Origin: Alopecurus myosuroides
Taxonomy: Eukaryota > Streptophyta > Magnoliopsida > Poales > Poaceae
Direction: 5' to 3'
Assembly (NCBI GenBank): GCA_028641055.1
Contig: CM054059.1
Span: 106,094,263-106,158,262, forward strand
DNA: 64,000 nucleotides
Shown here: piece after piece, positions 1 to 11,499 of the stretch
Position numbering within the stretch: position 1 is the stretch's first letter
Layout: each line of letters begins with the position of its first letter
The notes under the pieces: model-generated
Databases searched by the model: none
Told to the model about the DNA's origin: nothing
The model's input: the letters and a program-made list of their open reading frames with translations, nothing else
Translations under genes and position numbers: made by a program

Positions 1-882
1 ACGACGGCGACGATCCAAGCCCTCTCAGTCCCTGCTGCGATGTCGAGGAGGGAGGTGGAAGTACGGGGAACCGATTCCCGCAGCTAACCAGCTCGGAGGG
101 ACCCCATGGCGCCGATGATCACCGGAGCTGTTCCTCTGCCGCTGCGGTGGTTCAGAACAGGGAGGAGCAGAGGAGGGAGGAGGGGAAAACGGCGGAGGCG
201 TGAGAGAGAAAGGGAGGAGGAAGTTAGGGCAGCGAGGAGGAGCTCGTGGGCATGGTTATAAGGAGGAGGGGAGCTCTGCTGGCCGTTCCCTCCTCTGTCT
301 GTTCGACGTGGGCAACCCCGATGAGCTGCCGTAGAGAGGTAGGGGATGAGAGGGAAAGGTGGGCTGGGCCTGGGGTAGGTGTGGTGGGCTCAGCCCACTG
401 GCCTTCCCTCTCCCCTCTCTGTTTTTTATTTTTCTCTCTTTTTTTTTGCTGAAAAGAAAAGGAAAGGAAAGGAGGGAAATTAGAGGCGTTTTGGGGTTTT
501 AAAACTTGGTGATAATTTTTATAGTTTGTTATTTACAAAAGCCCAACTGTGCCATTGTTTGTTTTTCAAAATTTAAAGTTTGGTTGCTGTTTGAAAATTC
601 AAATGAATTTGAGTGCAATTGGTATTAATTTGAATTATTGATAAGAAGCAAATTAATGGTTTTTAATTTCAAGTTTAATGGAAAGAAATGGTTGGTTTGA
701 TTTGTAATTTTCATTTGAAAAATTGTAACAGAACAAGTATGAAACAAGGATTTGAAATTTGTTTGAAATTCAAATGGAAAACAAATGAAAACAAATGCAA
801 TGCTTATGATGACATGATGCAAAACATAAATTAACAAGGAGCAAACATTCTAATGGTTGTTTTTCATACTTGGGATGTTACA
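1..882 (-). repeat. Partial long LTR (TGTAACATCCC family), runs off the left edge
   Basis: Read on the minus strand from 882, the sequence starts TGTAACATCCCAAGTATGAAAA, continues as AT-rich DNA with many CAAATTT-type words, and becomes GC-rich below about 440. The first 200 bases align by eye with the start of the solo LTR at 43961, including a shared word TGCATCATGTCATCAT, so this is a diverged member of the same family in the opposite orientation. The GC-rich part resembles the transcribed leader of those LTRs. Only the LTR beginning is in the window, so solo LTR and full element cannot be told apart. Confidence 0.75.
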
Positions 883-1074
883 TAACTCTTTGTTTAACTT
901 GTCGGCTTTGTTAATTTAAGGTTGGGCATCGTAATGCCTTTTATCTAAAAAAAACAGTGGATTTTCTCCCAGATCGATTCGTCCTCTCACGAACAGTTCA
1001 TTAGCTTTGAAGTAAATCTTTAGTGCACTTGGAATGCTCGACGGAAAGCAGTTCATGAAAACGAGTTCCAAAGT
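883..1074. other. Short unassigned stretch
   Basis: Moderately AT-rich sequence between the LTR end and the LINE remnant. No gene or repeat is recognised. The later half may already be decayed LINE sequence in the frame of the following RNase H remnant. Confidence 0.4.
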
Positions 1075-1813
1075 CTCCTTTCAACCCAATCTGTTCATTA
1101 AGAGGTTTATTGCTGATCTTGATATGTGCAACTCTCCAAGGTCTATAATTCGGCAAATGAAAACAAGGAATGATATCAATTCCGCCGCCTAGAGGGACAT
1201 GTGAAAATTAAGGTTGATGAGGCTGTTGCTCAAGCTTATTTATCTGGGTCAAGTTTTGCTATCTGCAGAAACTCGAGTGGCCATTTTATGGATGCTTCGA
1301 CGATTCACTTTCAGGAGTCACTGACGCTTCCACCCTGGAAGCACTGGCATGTCGTGAAGCTATTTCACCGGCCTCTGATTTTGAGGAACGTCGTATAGTG
1401 GTTGCGTCAGATTGCAAACCAGTTATAGAGGACATTCTAGCTGTAGGGGGCGGTCTCCATGGAAATATTATCAGAAAGATTAGAGCAAGGGAGGCTGAAC
1501 TAGCTTATGTTTTTTTTTTCATTTACGAAGGCATGGCTTAAGGAGGCAAATTGCCTAGCAAAACACATACTCCCTCCGTCTTAAATTAAGTGTCGCAAAG
1601 TTTGACAAAATTGGATGTATCTTACACTAAATTATGTCTAGATATATCCACTTTTGTCAAACTTTATGACACTTAATTTGAGACGGAGGGAGTACTATCT
1701 TTTGGAGAAGTGCGCCATTTTTGGCTGCTCGACCCTCCTGAGTCCCTACCCATTTTTTGTAAACATTTGTGATAGATGATGAATAAAGTGTGTGTTTTGC
1801 CCTAAAAAAAGTT
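1075..1813 (+). pseudogene. LINE ORF2 3' remnant: RNase H-like domain
   Basis: Broken reading frames spell a plant RVT_3-type RNase H domain: VKIKVDEAVAQA near 1203, then CRNSSGHFMDASTIHFQ near 1265-1310, then in another frame VVASDCKPVIEDIL near 1399-1440 and KIRAREAELAY near 1477-1510. These are the usual opening strand, glycine-containing strand and conserved Asp region of the domain that ends many plant LINE ORF2 proteins. Several frameshifts are needed to join them. A tail with AATAAAGTG and a short A-run (about 1781-1811) looks like the LINE 3' end. A Stowaway MITE sits inside. No target duplication was found, so it is a truncated copy. Confidence 0.6.
1570..1692. mobile_element. Stowaway-type MITE (Tc1/mariner)
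   Basis: A 123-bp element with terminal inverted repeats CTCCCTCCGTC...GACGGAGGGAG and TA duplications at 1568-1569 and 1693-1694. The inner arms also pair (AAGTGTC...GACACTT and TTTGTCAAACTTT), so the whole element folds into a hairpin. It has no coding capacity. Termini, TA target and length are those of the Stowaway family common in grasses. It interrupts the LINE RNase H remnant and is therefore younger than it. Confidence 0.93.
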
Positions 1814-3872
1814 ACATGATTTTTCTGTTGAAAAAAGACATCACACAAAGCAATTTGGATGCTCCCCTAACAAAATATGCTACATGAGTAAACCTCGTGA
1901 TGAAACCCATGCATGGTCCTAAAATTTTCCTGCCATGTTTGTCCAAAAGTAAAATTTCTAAAATAGATCTGAATTTTGGTGTTCACTAACCATGCTACAC
2001 CGGAAGTAAATTATATGAAAAAAGGGTTGATTTATTTTATTTTTGTCAAAAAAATAGGGTTCTGGGTCTGGATGACTTGGCTTGAGACAAAATGGCAATT
2101 TATGGCTCTGTTGCGGAGACTTGACTAGATGCGTTGCCGCTTATCAAGGCGTGGCCGTACTAAACTTCACCGTGTTTGTACTGGATATATAATTCGAAGC
2201 ACACAAAGTGCACGCATGCAACAAGAGTACATAGTTCTCTTCTACTTGATGTGTGTGTATATTTCCCAAGTGTGTTTTTCCTATGGTCGGCTTACACTCA
2301 GATACGGAGCTCCCCATGGGGAAAGGTAGGGTGGCTGACCTATCTTGATTTTTGACAAATACAATCAGGTATGCGTGTTTTTCCTGAAAAATTTGAGTGG
2401 TCATGTGTAAAAAACGGAGTCAGTATGAGAAAGTTATGCATGTTTTACCGAAAAGTGCTGAAAACGGCGTAAAATCGATTACAAGCCAAAAACAATGACT
2501 AAGTCTAGTTAAGTCAAAAACAAGCTTTATGATTTTTCAATATCCCATCATATATCTAACAAAAAAAGGTCCTACTTGTGGTATTATGATCAATTTCAGG
2601 GTATATTGGCACTATGGGGGGAGGGGGTGGACAAAAAAGTCAAAACCAACGCTAGGGAATTTCGAGAATTTGTTTGCCCATACTCAAGGGACTCATTTTT
2701 AAATTCAATGTAAATAGTATTGCTTACCTTACACAAATTTATCATAGAGATTTTTCTAATTATGATCATAAGAATATAGAAGATAATCTTAAACTATTTA
2801 GACATTATCCTCATATTTGAAAGGCATATAATCTTGTTTGTGGTTTATCGTCTCATTGATCTATCATTGTTTTTACCTATGATGACAAAAACTGTTGAGT
2901 ATTTAGACAATTTTTTTATTAAATTAATCTGAAAATAAATCATGAATATGACGTAAACATACTGATATTTGACAATATTATTTCATACAAAATTCACGGC
3001 AGACACATCTACATAGAATACTAGTACTGCACGTATAGAAATCAGCAGTAGGGGGATGAACGCAACATACCCTCCAATGCGCTAGTTGGCAGTAGCCGCA
3101 GCAGAGGTGGCGGCCGCAGCGGCAGCGGCAGTTGCAGCAGCGGTAGCAGCCTCGCCGGCAGCAGCCGTCTCAGCAGCAAAGCGTTCTGCTACGGTGGACA
3201 TGTTGACGACAAATGCGACACGGTAGTAGTCAAAATAGATGAACAGAAGCGAGAAGTCGCATAGACCCTCCCCAAAAAACATAATCCCCACTTTCCTATA
3301 CAGGATCTGGAGAGGCGGGGTTTCAGAGACCTGCTCTCCCGTCAGCCGTGTACGCGGTAGACGGGATGTGATCACCGGTGACAGCAACAATGAAAGGAAC
3401 GGCGGTGGCGCGAGGATGTAGTGCGTATGAGCGCGGTCTAATTGTGACAATTAAGAGACGAAAATCAATCAATATGACGTCTCATATTATTCTTTTGTCG
3501 ACTCGCCGTTTCCGACCGCCAAAGGCTCGGCTCATTCTCGCGGCGCGGCGCGTCGTGACGAGTCGTGGCGAGGCGGGCGGCGGCGGAGGAGCGCGCGTGT
3601 GGAACACCTCTTATTTCTTCACACCAACTTATACTAGTTGGAAAAGAGCTCACCTTATAAACTTGTGCAAAACTCCCCCAATTAGCAATATGGGACTAAA
3701 CTCACACCACTTGCTATGGCAGCATAGGCCTGAGGGATTAAATCAAAATTGTCTAGTGGGTCTAAACCCCACCGCGAATTTCAGCAAAAACAACTGAAAG
3801 GGACTTCTGGTTATGTGCGATAAAAAATATCAAGAGCAAGATGGGAAAAAACATGTTTGTGACAGGTTTTTT
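1814..3872. other. Intergenic DNA without a recognisable gene
   Basis: AT-rich sequence with only short ORFs. About 3085-3180 is a GCA/GCG/GCC-rich trinucleotide run that would read as poly-alanine on the minus strand. About 3510-3600 is GC-rich. No terminal repeats, RNA gene or conserved protein was seen. Confidence 0.5.
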
Positions 3873-3887
3873 TATAACTTGATGATG
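3873..3887. repeat. Target-site duplication, left copy (LINE)
   Basis: TATAACTTGATGATG immediately precedes the poly(T) that marks the 3' tail of the minus-strand LINE. The identical 15 bases recur at 11485-11499 on the other side. Confidence 0.93.
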
Positions 3888-4056
3888 TTTTTTTTTTAGA
3901 AATGGGAGCGTCTGCCCCAGCCTCTGCATCAAACTGATGCACACAGCCGGTCTTTATTAAAAAGTAAGAAAAATATTCAGAGTTTAGTCGATTACAGCTC
4001 ACGGATCACTTAAGGTGGCCACAAAGATCAGCCACTCGAAGATAAGCAACATCAAA

Positions 4057-7000
4057 TTATGCATCTATCCGTCTTGCGTTAAGCCACCCACCCCGGCTGT
4101 AGATAGCCCGAACGACCGCCTGCAACCGGGCACAGCCTGAATCCATAAGTCCTCGCTGATCGACAGGGAGGAGGAAAGACCATGTCTGTATAGAAAAGAC
4201 CGCCTTGTTTACAACCTGCAAAAAGTGAACATTGTTTCTTTTGTTAAACACCACATCGTTACGGCTGTTCCAAATTTCCCACAGGAACGCAGCCACTCCA
4301 ACACGAATGCGTGCCTTTGTTTTTTTATCAATGCCATTTAGCCAAGAACCGAACATATTCGCAATGTTAGTCGGCGGAGAAATACAAAAGGTAAAATGCA
4401 CAAGATGCCAAATATCACGAGCAAAAGGACAGGAGATGAACAAATGTTCTACAGACTCATCCGCATCACAAAAAACACATTTTTTACAACCATTCCAATT
4501 TCTCTTTAGTAGCTTATCTTTAGTTAATACTACTTTTCTATTAAGGAACCATAAGAAGATCTTAATCTTTAATGGAACCTTTAATTTCCACAAATATTTA
4601 CGCAAAAATCTTGTGGAACCGTGGAGCAAGTCTGCATAATAGGATTTCACTGCAAACGATCCATCTAAAGTCAATTTCCAACGGAACGTATCCGTGTTAT
4701 TATTAAGGGAGACACCCATTAACCTCTCAACCAAATGCAGCCAAAGATCTCTTCTAATACCTAGTAAGGACCTCCTGAAACCAATATCTAACGGATTGTG
4801 TGCTAACACATCAGCCACGGTGACATTTTTGTGTACAGCAATGTTAAAGAGAGATGGGTATGATTGTGATAACGGTTCATCACCTAACCATGTGTCCTCC
4901 CAAAAGCGAGTATTATGTCCATTACCTATATCAAACTTTCCACGACAAAAGAATTCGTGTTTTACTTTCATAATTCCTTTCCAAAACGGAGAGTCTAACG
5001 GTTTTGCTTCAACCTGGGATAACGTTTTATCCCCCAAATACTTATTAGAAATTAACTCCTGCCATATACCCTCCTCATGCATTATCTTAAACAACCATTT
5101 GCTAAGCAAACACATATTTTTAATCTCCAATACCTCAATACCAAGCCCTCCCTGATCTTTCGGTCGACATACAATATTCCATTTTGTAAGACGGTATTTT
5201 CTTTTCTTTGCATCACTTTGCCAAAAGAAACGTGATCGATAGAAGTCTAAACGCTTCCTAACCCCAACCGGAATTTCAAAGAAAGGTAGCAGAAACATGG
5301 GCAGACTCGTAAGGACAGAATTGATAAGTATGAGGCGATCCCCATAAGATAACAATTTGCCCGCCCATGAACTCAATTTCTTCTCGAACCTATCCTCCAC
5401 AGGTTTCCACTCCTTGTTTAAAAGTTTTCTATAGTGTATAGGGATGCCGAGATATTTGAACGGTAAGTTGCCTACCTCACAGCCGAAAATGTGTCGATAG
5501 TCATCTTGCACATTCTTTGCTTGACCAAAACAAAAAATCTCGCTCTTATGAAAGTTAATCTTAAGACCCGATAGTTGCTCAAACAACGCAAGTATGAGCT
5601 TCATATTTAAGGCCTTTTGCAAATCATGTTCAAGAAAAATTATCGTGTCGTCCGCATACTGAAGAATTGAAACCCCTCCTTCGACAAGGTGTGGAATCAA
5701 CCCTCCCACTTGGCCATCCTCTTTTGCACGCTCAATTAGAATGGCCAACATATCTACAACAAGGTTAAAAAGAATAGGAGATAGCGGATCCCCTTGTCTT
5801 AAACCTTTCAAAGTTTGGTAATAATGACCGATGTCATCATTAACCTTAATACCGACACTCCCTCCTTGAACAAAACGCGCAACCCAATCACACCACAAAG
5901 GTGAAAATCCTTTCATTCGTAATACTTGTTAAAGAAAAGACCAGTTCACTTTATCATAGGCCTTCTCGAAATCGATTTTAAATAAAACACCATCCATCTT
6001 TTTCCTTTGTAATTCGTGAATTGTTTCGTGAAGAACTACAACTCCTTCTAATATATTTCTACCTGGTAAAAACGCTGATTGAGTGGGGCGGATGACCTTA
6101 CTCGCAATGGATGTTACCCGACTAGTTCCCACTTTGGTGAATATCTTGAAACTCACATTAAGTAAACATATAGGCCGATATTGCTCAATCCTGCACGCAT
6201 CTTCCTTTTTAGGTAGCAACGTAATAACCCCAAAGTTTAGCCTAAATAGAGGTAAGTCACCATCATGAAGCTGACGAAACATAGCCATTAAATCACCCTT
6301 AATTACCGGCCAAATTTTTTGATAAAACTCCGCAGGAAACCCATCTGGTCCCGGAGCCTTATTCTTCTCCATTTGAGAAATAGCTTCAAATACCTCCTTC
6401 TCCGAAAAAGGAGATATAAGAATATTATTCTCATCTGTGGAGATCTGAGGCATATCGTCAGTCATAGTTTCTACCAAAGAGACATTGCTCGGAGCCGATG
6501 CCCCGAACAGTTTCTTATAGTATTCAGAGATAAAAACCCGCAAGTTTGCCTCTCCTACAATCGTACCCTCGTCCTGTTCTAATTGAAATTTTTTCTTTTT
6601 TCTATGTTTCCCATTAGCAATGAGATGAAAGTACCTCGTATTACTTCCACCCTCCTGAATATATTTCACTTTTGCTCTTTGAGCCCACTTGGATTCCTCA
6701 TCGCGTTTTAACTTAGCTAAGCATTCATCTGCTTCCTTCTTCGCAGCCCGCTCAGCCACAGTTAAAGGAATAGACTCAGCTTTGATGTCTAGCTGATCAA
6801 TCAAAAGAGTTAACCTATCTTTTTGTTTTTTGTACTCTCCACTCAAATTTTTCGCCCACCCACGAAGGAACTGCCTTAAGTGACGAATCTTATTTTGCCA
6901 AATCTCAACTGGTGTCTCTCAGAGATGGATCGATATCCATTCTCGACGAACCAGCTCAAAGAACCCATCATGGCGCATCCACGAGAGTTCAAAGGAGAAG

Positions 7001-7728
7001 TGGCTCTTGTTACCCACATGCGCCTGGGCTCCAGAATCTAATATCAACGGCGTATGGTCTGACCCCGTACGGGTCAGAGCATGCACGGACACTAATGGGT
7101 ACTTCTGCTCCCATTCAATACTAGCAAGAAAACGGTCTAATTTCTCGTAGGTGGGGTTATCTCCCCAACTAGCCCATGTAAATTGTCTACCAGATAAACG
7201 CAGTTCCTTCAAATCTAAACTTTCAATGATCGCATTAAAAATAAAAGGCCACCTCGCGTTAAAATTCTCATTACTCTTTTCTTCCTGCCGTCTAATAATA
7301 TTGAAATCTCCTCCAACAAACGTTGGCAAAGGTTCGTTTTCGCAAATCCGCACTAACTCTGCCAGGAACTCCGGTTTCTTTGAGTCTTGTGCTGCCCCAT
7401 AAACCACCACAAAGGCCCATAAGAAACCGTCCTCTTTAGTTTTAACATGGAATTTGACACAAAAATCCCCTGTCACAACGGTTTGTGCAGTAAGATTTGC
7501 ATCATTAAAACCGATCAGCATCCCCCCAGATCGCCCATGAGGTGGAAGACAAAACCACGAGAAACTTCTACCTCCCGCAAGAAATTGCAAAAAATGTGCC
7601 GCAAACGTCGATCTACCAGTTTCGATAAGTGCAATAAAGTCTAAATCATGCTCTCTAACGAACTCATTAACCGCTTGATGCTTAGCGTGATCGCCAAAAC
7701 CATTACTATTCCAAATTAGACCTCTCAT
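4057..7728 (-). pseudogene. LINE ORF2: endonuclease-reverse transcriptase with two stops
   Basis: One continuous frame of about 1,220 codons, interrupted only by TGA at 6919-6921 and TAA at 5929-5931. The start is probably the ATG at 7728, one base after the ORF1 stop (TAAAATG), a stop-restart arrangement; an in-frame ATG at 7758 overlaps ORF1. An APE-type endonuclease occupies the first 270 residues (SNGF, IETGRS, GGDFNI, TWASWGDN, GSDHTPL). The reverse transcriptase follows (NKAPGPDGFPAEFYQ, QSAFLPGRNI, FEKAYDKVNW, LRQGDPLSPILFNLV, and the catalytic YADD near 5645). A zf-RVT-like Cys/His segment lies near 4440-4640 (CVFCDADESVEHLFISCPFA). Both stops fit a C-to-T change of CGA and CAA. The domains look otherwise sound. 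Confidence 0.92.
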
Positions 7729-7729
7729 T

Positions 7730-10700
7730 TTACTTCTTAATTTTTTTAATCCTATCACTTCTTCTAGGTTTTGAACCGCAGCTAATTACTTTCTTTCGGT
7801 TACGTTTAACCGTCTGTAAAGTAGTCAAGAGATCCGTATGATCATCTGTAGACTCAACCTCAAAGGCATCAAGATCTTCGCTCAAATTAGACGCATTCCT
7901 TAACACCAAACTTGATTTAGGATTAAAAGTATCTACGTCCATGTTTTTATTTAGATATGTGATAGATCTACTATGCTCAGTATCCAAAATGCACGAGATA
8001 GAAGCACGAACTTGATCCTTATTCTTTCCTAAAGATACTCCTAATTTATCCGCTCTAGCCTTAATATCAGCATGTGAAAAAGAAAGTAGAGACAAGCTAG
8101 AGGAGACGGTTGTACCTGCAACGAAAGCCAATTCTTTCTTTTGAGCCAACGCCATAGCCCGCTGCTCCTGGGGCAGGTCCGCGTCGGGCTTTGCTCGTAG
8201 TCGAGCACTGGAGCGCACCTCCATCTCCGCCGCGGTGATGCCCCCATAAGCCATTACCTCGGCCTCGGTAGGCCTAGGCAATGTCGGGGATACCGCGATC
8301 AGTCCCAACCCGTCTGGTTGAGGCGAGCAGTATCCTCCCCCGGCAACATTAGCTCGCAGCACAGCCCCACCCAACCCGCCTGGTTGTGATGGTTGTGCCG
8401 CCACCCCGCTGAAAGCCACGTCGAGGCACCTAGCAACAGGGACGTACCCGTCACTAGTGCCGGTCCTCGCTGCCGGTGATGAACGTGGCGACGGTTCGCC
8501 ACGGGCTCCTCCCGCCAAACGCGGCGCCCCGCTGGCCAACAAGCCACGCCGGCCCGAGAGGGACCTGGATAGCCCAGCTCCACCGACGGCCTCGGCCGCA
8601 CCGCCGGCCACTAAGCCCCGCCGGCCCGAGACGGCCATGGGGCTCGCGGCGACTCTGACGGCCCCATCTAGAAGATGGACCGAGGCAGCATTAGGGGATG
8701 CCGGTGCATCCCCCTCTCCCTCTCGCCGTGCGTAGACCGGTGCGGATACCGGCTCACCTGGAGAATCCGTGACAGCAGCATGAAGGGCTACGGACTGCTG
8801 CTGCTCCTGACAGTGCACGAACTCTCTAATCTGCCCATAAGCCTCCTTAAGTGATCTAGCCACCATTGGTGACAAAACAACACCGGGGGAGAACGTTTTC
8901 TTTACCCCGTTGCTGTCCACTTGTTTACCGCTGCCAGTCGACAACCCGACGGAACCATTTGCGTTTATCTCTTTCGCTTTCCCTTTGTCCGAAACAACAT
9001 CACGCCCCTGATCATTGGAGCCAGAACCATCATTATCATTCTCATCGGAATCCTCCTTGTTAGAATCAATAGCCATAGACACCTCATCATCGGCGTCGGG
9101 ACTCTCAACGTTAAACTTAAGCTCATAAAACCCGTCTCTAATAAAAACAGACCATTTATCCGGGATCACTGTGTAGTCCATACACCCCACCAAAATACGA
9201 AGAACTCCATGCTTTCTAGTGAATTTCATATCTACCTTAATAGTTTTGCCGAAGAGAGAACCAAGACTCCAAAGCAAGAGAAAGTCCCCCCGATGAGGAG
9301 AGGGGATATCCGAGACTCTAATCCAGACCTCAGGCAGCGTCCAAAGTGGCTTGAAAACAGCCGCCCAGACCTCGACTGTAATCACACAAGGGCTATTAGG
9401 AATATGACAAGCCCCAAACACGATCATCCGATCAAGCTCACTCCTGGATGGGAAAGACACCTTGAAAACATTGTCTCCCACCTCGATCACGTCCCAATTA
9501 AACTGATCAGACAGTACCAATCTCTGCAACTGAATAATGACCTCGTCAACAGAAAGCGATCCTCCCGTGACAGTAAGCTTACCCAGCCTGGCAGAATCAA
9601 TCTTTGGCTTATAAGATGTCGTAACCACTGCCTCGTAAAACATCAACCTCTCATCAATGAAACCATGCGTGATAACCTGCTGCTTCGTAGCAGCGAGAAG
9701 ATGGCAGTCCTCGGGCTCGTGGCCAGAACCCTCACAATAATCACATACAATAACAGTGCAGTCCGCACTCAGATGACCCTGCACACCACATTTGAAACAC
9801 TTAGCTTTATCTTTTTTTGCCTTTTTCGTAGCCAAGTCGTCATCGCACTCAGAACCAGACGGCAAGTCCACACTCACCGTCGCCGTCTGCAACCGTGGTT
9901 GGACACTTTCAGCTCGACTCGTACTACCAGTCACCTGGCGTCGTGCAGCCAAAAAATCTGCACCGGTGACCGGGAGTGCCACTGACCCCGATGCGAGTGT
10001 AGCAGAACGCGGAGTAGAAGTGCTCGGATGCACCTGAACGGGAACCGCCTGTTGCACCACGGGCGGAGCGGAAGTTGCAGCTGTGGCCGGTGCCTGCTGC
10101 AGTCCCGTTGCCCCTTGAGCTCTCAGTGCCGCGGTGACCTGCCGCACCACCTCGGCCACCGTGTCCTCGCGGATATCCCCCTGGCCTCCCTCGGCAGTCG
10201 GAGCCGGAACGGGGCTGCGTCCCCGACCTCTGCCGCGGTTGCTCGCGTTCGAGCGCCCATGATAGAAGCCCCGTCCCCCATAGTATGGACGACGGAAACG
10301 ATCACCGCCGCCCCCTCCTTGCTGGCCATCGTTGAAACCCACGCCCGCATTAAAACCTCCGAAGGCCTGGGCATTCGCCGGCGGGAACTCGCCGTTCCCT
10401 CCGTTCCGCTGGGGGAAAGCCCCCTGCCCAGCCGCACCGCCATTGCCACCTTGGAAACGCGGCGGCGCACCGCCACGGTTGGGGGGACCGCCGTAGTAAC
10501 CACGTTGGTAGCCGCGGCCATCGCCAAAACCACCACCGCCGCCTCCTTGATTCGCCATAGCGTCGATCACAGGAGCCGCTCGCAGAACCGTATCGAACCC
10601 TAGCCGTCTCGGACAAGTGAATCGCCAAGCGATGCGCTGCTGCAGGCCCGCATGGCCCAGGAGCGTATGCTTGCGTTGATGAGCACGGTAGAGGCCCATC

Positions 10701-11419
10701 CGTATTCTGGTAACCCGGCCCGTATGGCCTACCGAGATGTACGGATCACGATCGGAATTTTGAAAATTAGCGATCGCCGGAGTCAGCGTCCGCGCCGGCG
10801 ACGTTTCGCCGTCGAGGATCGCCTTCAACCTCCCATTCCGGCGTCTAATGGTGAACCAAGGACCATCTTGAACCTCCTCATGGAACGTGGATGGAGGTAT
10901 GGCCGGGATCTTCAGCCGTTGCCGTCGATCCACGACCGGGTTCAACCCCAAAAATGAACAGCGAGCCACCGGAGAAGATTCCCCTTCACTTACCTGCGAA
11001 GAAGACGAACGCAGTGACCTGGCCGCCCATCGCTGTTGAGTCCGCCTGGACTCCCGCTTCTCCTGGCGCTTCTCAGTCAAACTCTTGGACGAGGAAGACG
11101 CCGGCGTCACACAGAGGGCGCTCCATGCCGACGATGGAGTCGCCGCGCCGTCGTCGTCAGTGTCCTCCTCAAAGGATGCCCAGAACTTACCTCTCGGCGG
11201 GGGAACGGCGACGGGACCAAGCACACCAGGCGCACTCCGCGCGCACCCGCCGTGCAGTCCGGCACCGCCGCCCACGACGGTGTTCTCCGGGGCACCTCCC
11301 CGCAGGACGGCATCGCGCACGTCGCTAACCGGGGCGTCACGAAGTGACGCACTCGCGGCCAACGCATACGCATCACTGGCGTCCGGCGAGTCGCCATCGC
11401 CCTCGCCCTCTGTCGCCAT
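7730..11419 (-). CDS. LINE ORF1: nucleic-acid-binding Gag-like protein
   Basis: An uninterrupted 1,229-residue frame in the position of LINE ORF1, presumably forming the ribonucleoprotein with the element RNA. In order: an Ala/Ser/Arg-rich N-terminal third; a Gly/Arg-rich RGG-like segment (about residues 290-400, GGGGGFGDGRGYQRGYYGG); two CCHC-type knuckles near residues 540-565 (CFKCGVQGHLSADC and CDYCEGSGHEPEDC); a folded domain (about 585-760, with VWIRVSDIPSPHRGDF) like the DUF4283-type region of plant ORF1; then an acidic, low-complexity C-terminal part ending in a basic tail. The ATG at 11419 lies 65 nt from the element end. A second Met at the Gly-rich segment (near 10558) is a possible alternative start. 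It is long for a plant ORF1, and being open while ORF2 is broken suggests a young copy. Confidence 0.85.
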   Translation of the reverse strand: MATEGEGDGDSPDASDAYALAASASLRDAPVSDVRDAVLRGGAPENTVVGGGAGLHGGCARSAPGVLGPVAVPPPRGKFWASFEEDTDDDGAATPSSAWSALCVTPASSSSKSLTEKRQEKRESRRTQQRWAARSLRSSSSQVSEGESSPVARCSFLGLNPVVDRRQRLKIPAIPPSTFHEEVQDGPWFTIRRRNGRLKAILDGETSPARTLTPAIANFQNSDRDPYISVGHTGRVTRIRMGLYRAHQRKHTLLGHAGLQQRIAWRFTCPRRLGFDTVLRAAPVIDAMANQGGGGGGFGDGRGYQRGYYGGPPNRGGAPPRFQGGNGGAAGQGAFPQRNGGNGEFPPANAQAFGGFNAGVGFNDGQQGGGGGDRFRRPYYGGRGFYHGRSNASNRGRGRGRSPVPAPTAEGGQGDIREDTVAEVVRQVTAALRAQGATGLQQAPATAATSAPPVVQQAVPVQVHPSTSTPRSATLASGSVALPVTGADFLAARRQVTGSTSRAESVQPRLQTATVSVDLPSGSECDDDLATKKAKKDKAKCFKCGVQGHLSADCTVIVCDYCEGSGHEPEDCHLLAATKQQVITHGFIDERLMFYEAVVTTSYKPKIDSARLGKLTVTGGSLSVDEVIIQLQRLVLSDQFNWDVIEVGDNVFKVSFPSRSELDRMIVFGACHIPNSPCVITVEVWAAVFKPLWTLPEVWIRVSDIPSPHRGDFLLLWSLGSLFGKTIKVDMKFTRKHGVLRILVGCMDYTVIPDKWSVFIRDGFYELKFNVESPDADDEVSMAIDSNKEDSDENDNDGSGSNDQGRDVVSDKGKAKEINANGSVGLSTGSGKQVDSNGVKKTFSPGVVLSPMVARSLKEAYGQIREFVHCQEQQQSVALHAAVTDSPGEPVSAPVYARREGEGDAPASPNAASVHLLDGAVRVAASPMAVSGRRGLVAGGAAEAVGGAGLSRSLSGRRGLLASGAPRLAGGARGEPSPRSSPAARTGTSDGYVPVARCLDVAFSGVAAQPSQPGGLGGAVLRANVAGGGYCSPQPDGLGLIAVSPTLPRPTEAEVMAYGGITAAEMEVRSSARLRAKPDADLPQEQRAMALAQKKELAFVAGTTVSSSLSLLSFSHADIKARADKLGVSLGKNKDQVRASISCILDTEHSRSITYLNKNMDVDTFNPKSSLVLRNASNLSEDLDAFEVESTDDHTDLLTTLQTVKRNRKKVISCGSKPRRSDRIKKIKK

Positions 11420-11484
11420 CCCCTATTCCTCCTAGCTACCAGTAGTATCTCCTGACTCGCCTAGGTGACTGGAGTGGACCGGCG

Positions 11485-11499
11485 TATAACTTGATGATG
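11485..11499. repeat. Target-site duplication, right copy (LINE)
   Basis: TATAACTTGATGATG, identical to 3873-3887, directly beyond the 5' end of the minus-strand LINE. Confidence 0.93.

Larger units (their letters stand above)
3888..11484 (-). mobile_element. Full-length LINE (L1-type non-LTR retrotransposon)
   Basis: A 7.6-kb element on the minus strand, bounded by perfect 15-bp duplications. From its 5' end at 11484 it has a 65-nt leader, ORF1 (11419-7730), ORF2 (7728-4057) one base downstream of the ORF1 stop, a 160-nt 3' UTR and a poly(A) tail read as poly(T) at about 3888-3897. Target-primed reverse transcription usually truncates LINEs at the 5' end, so intact ends and perfect duplications suggest a complete and fairly young insertion. 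ORF2 carries two stop codons, so this copy cannot move by itself. Confidence 0.93.

Noticed and set aside
3082..3450. Minus-strand alanine-rich frame
   Set aside because: Product of a GCN trinucleotide run; no start context, homology or partner exons.
8921..9985. A 354-codon plus-strand frame
   Set aside because: It lies entirely opposite LINE ORF1, has no domain and is a shadow of that coding sequence.
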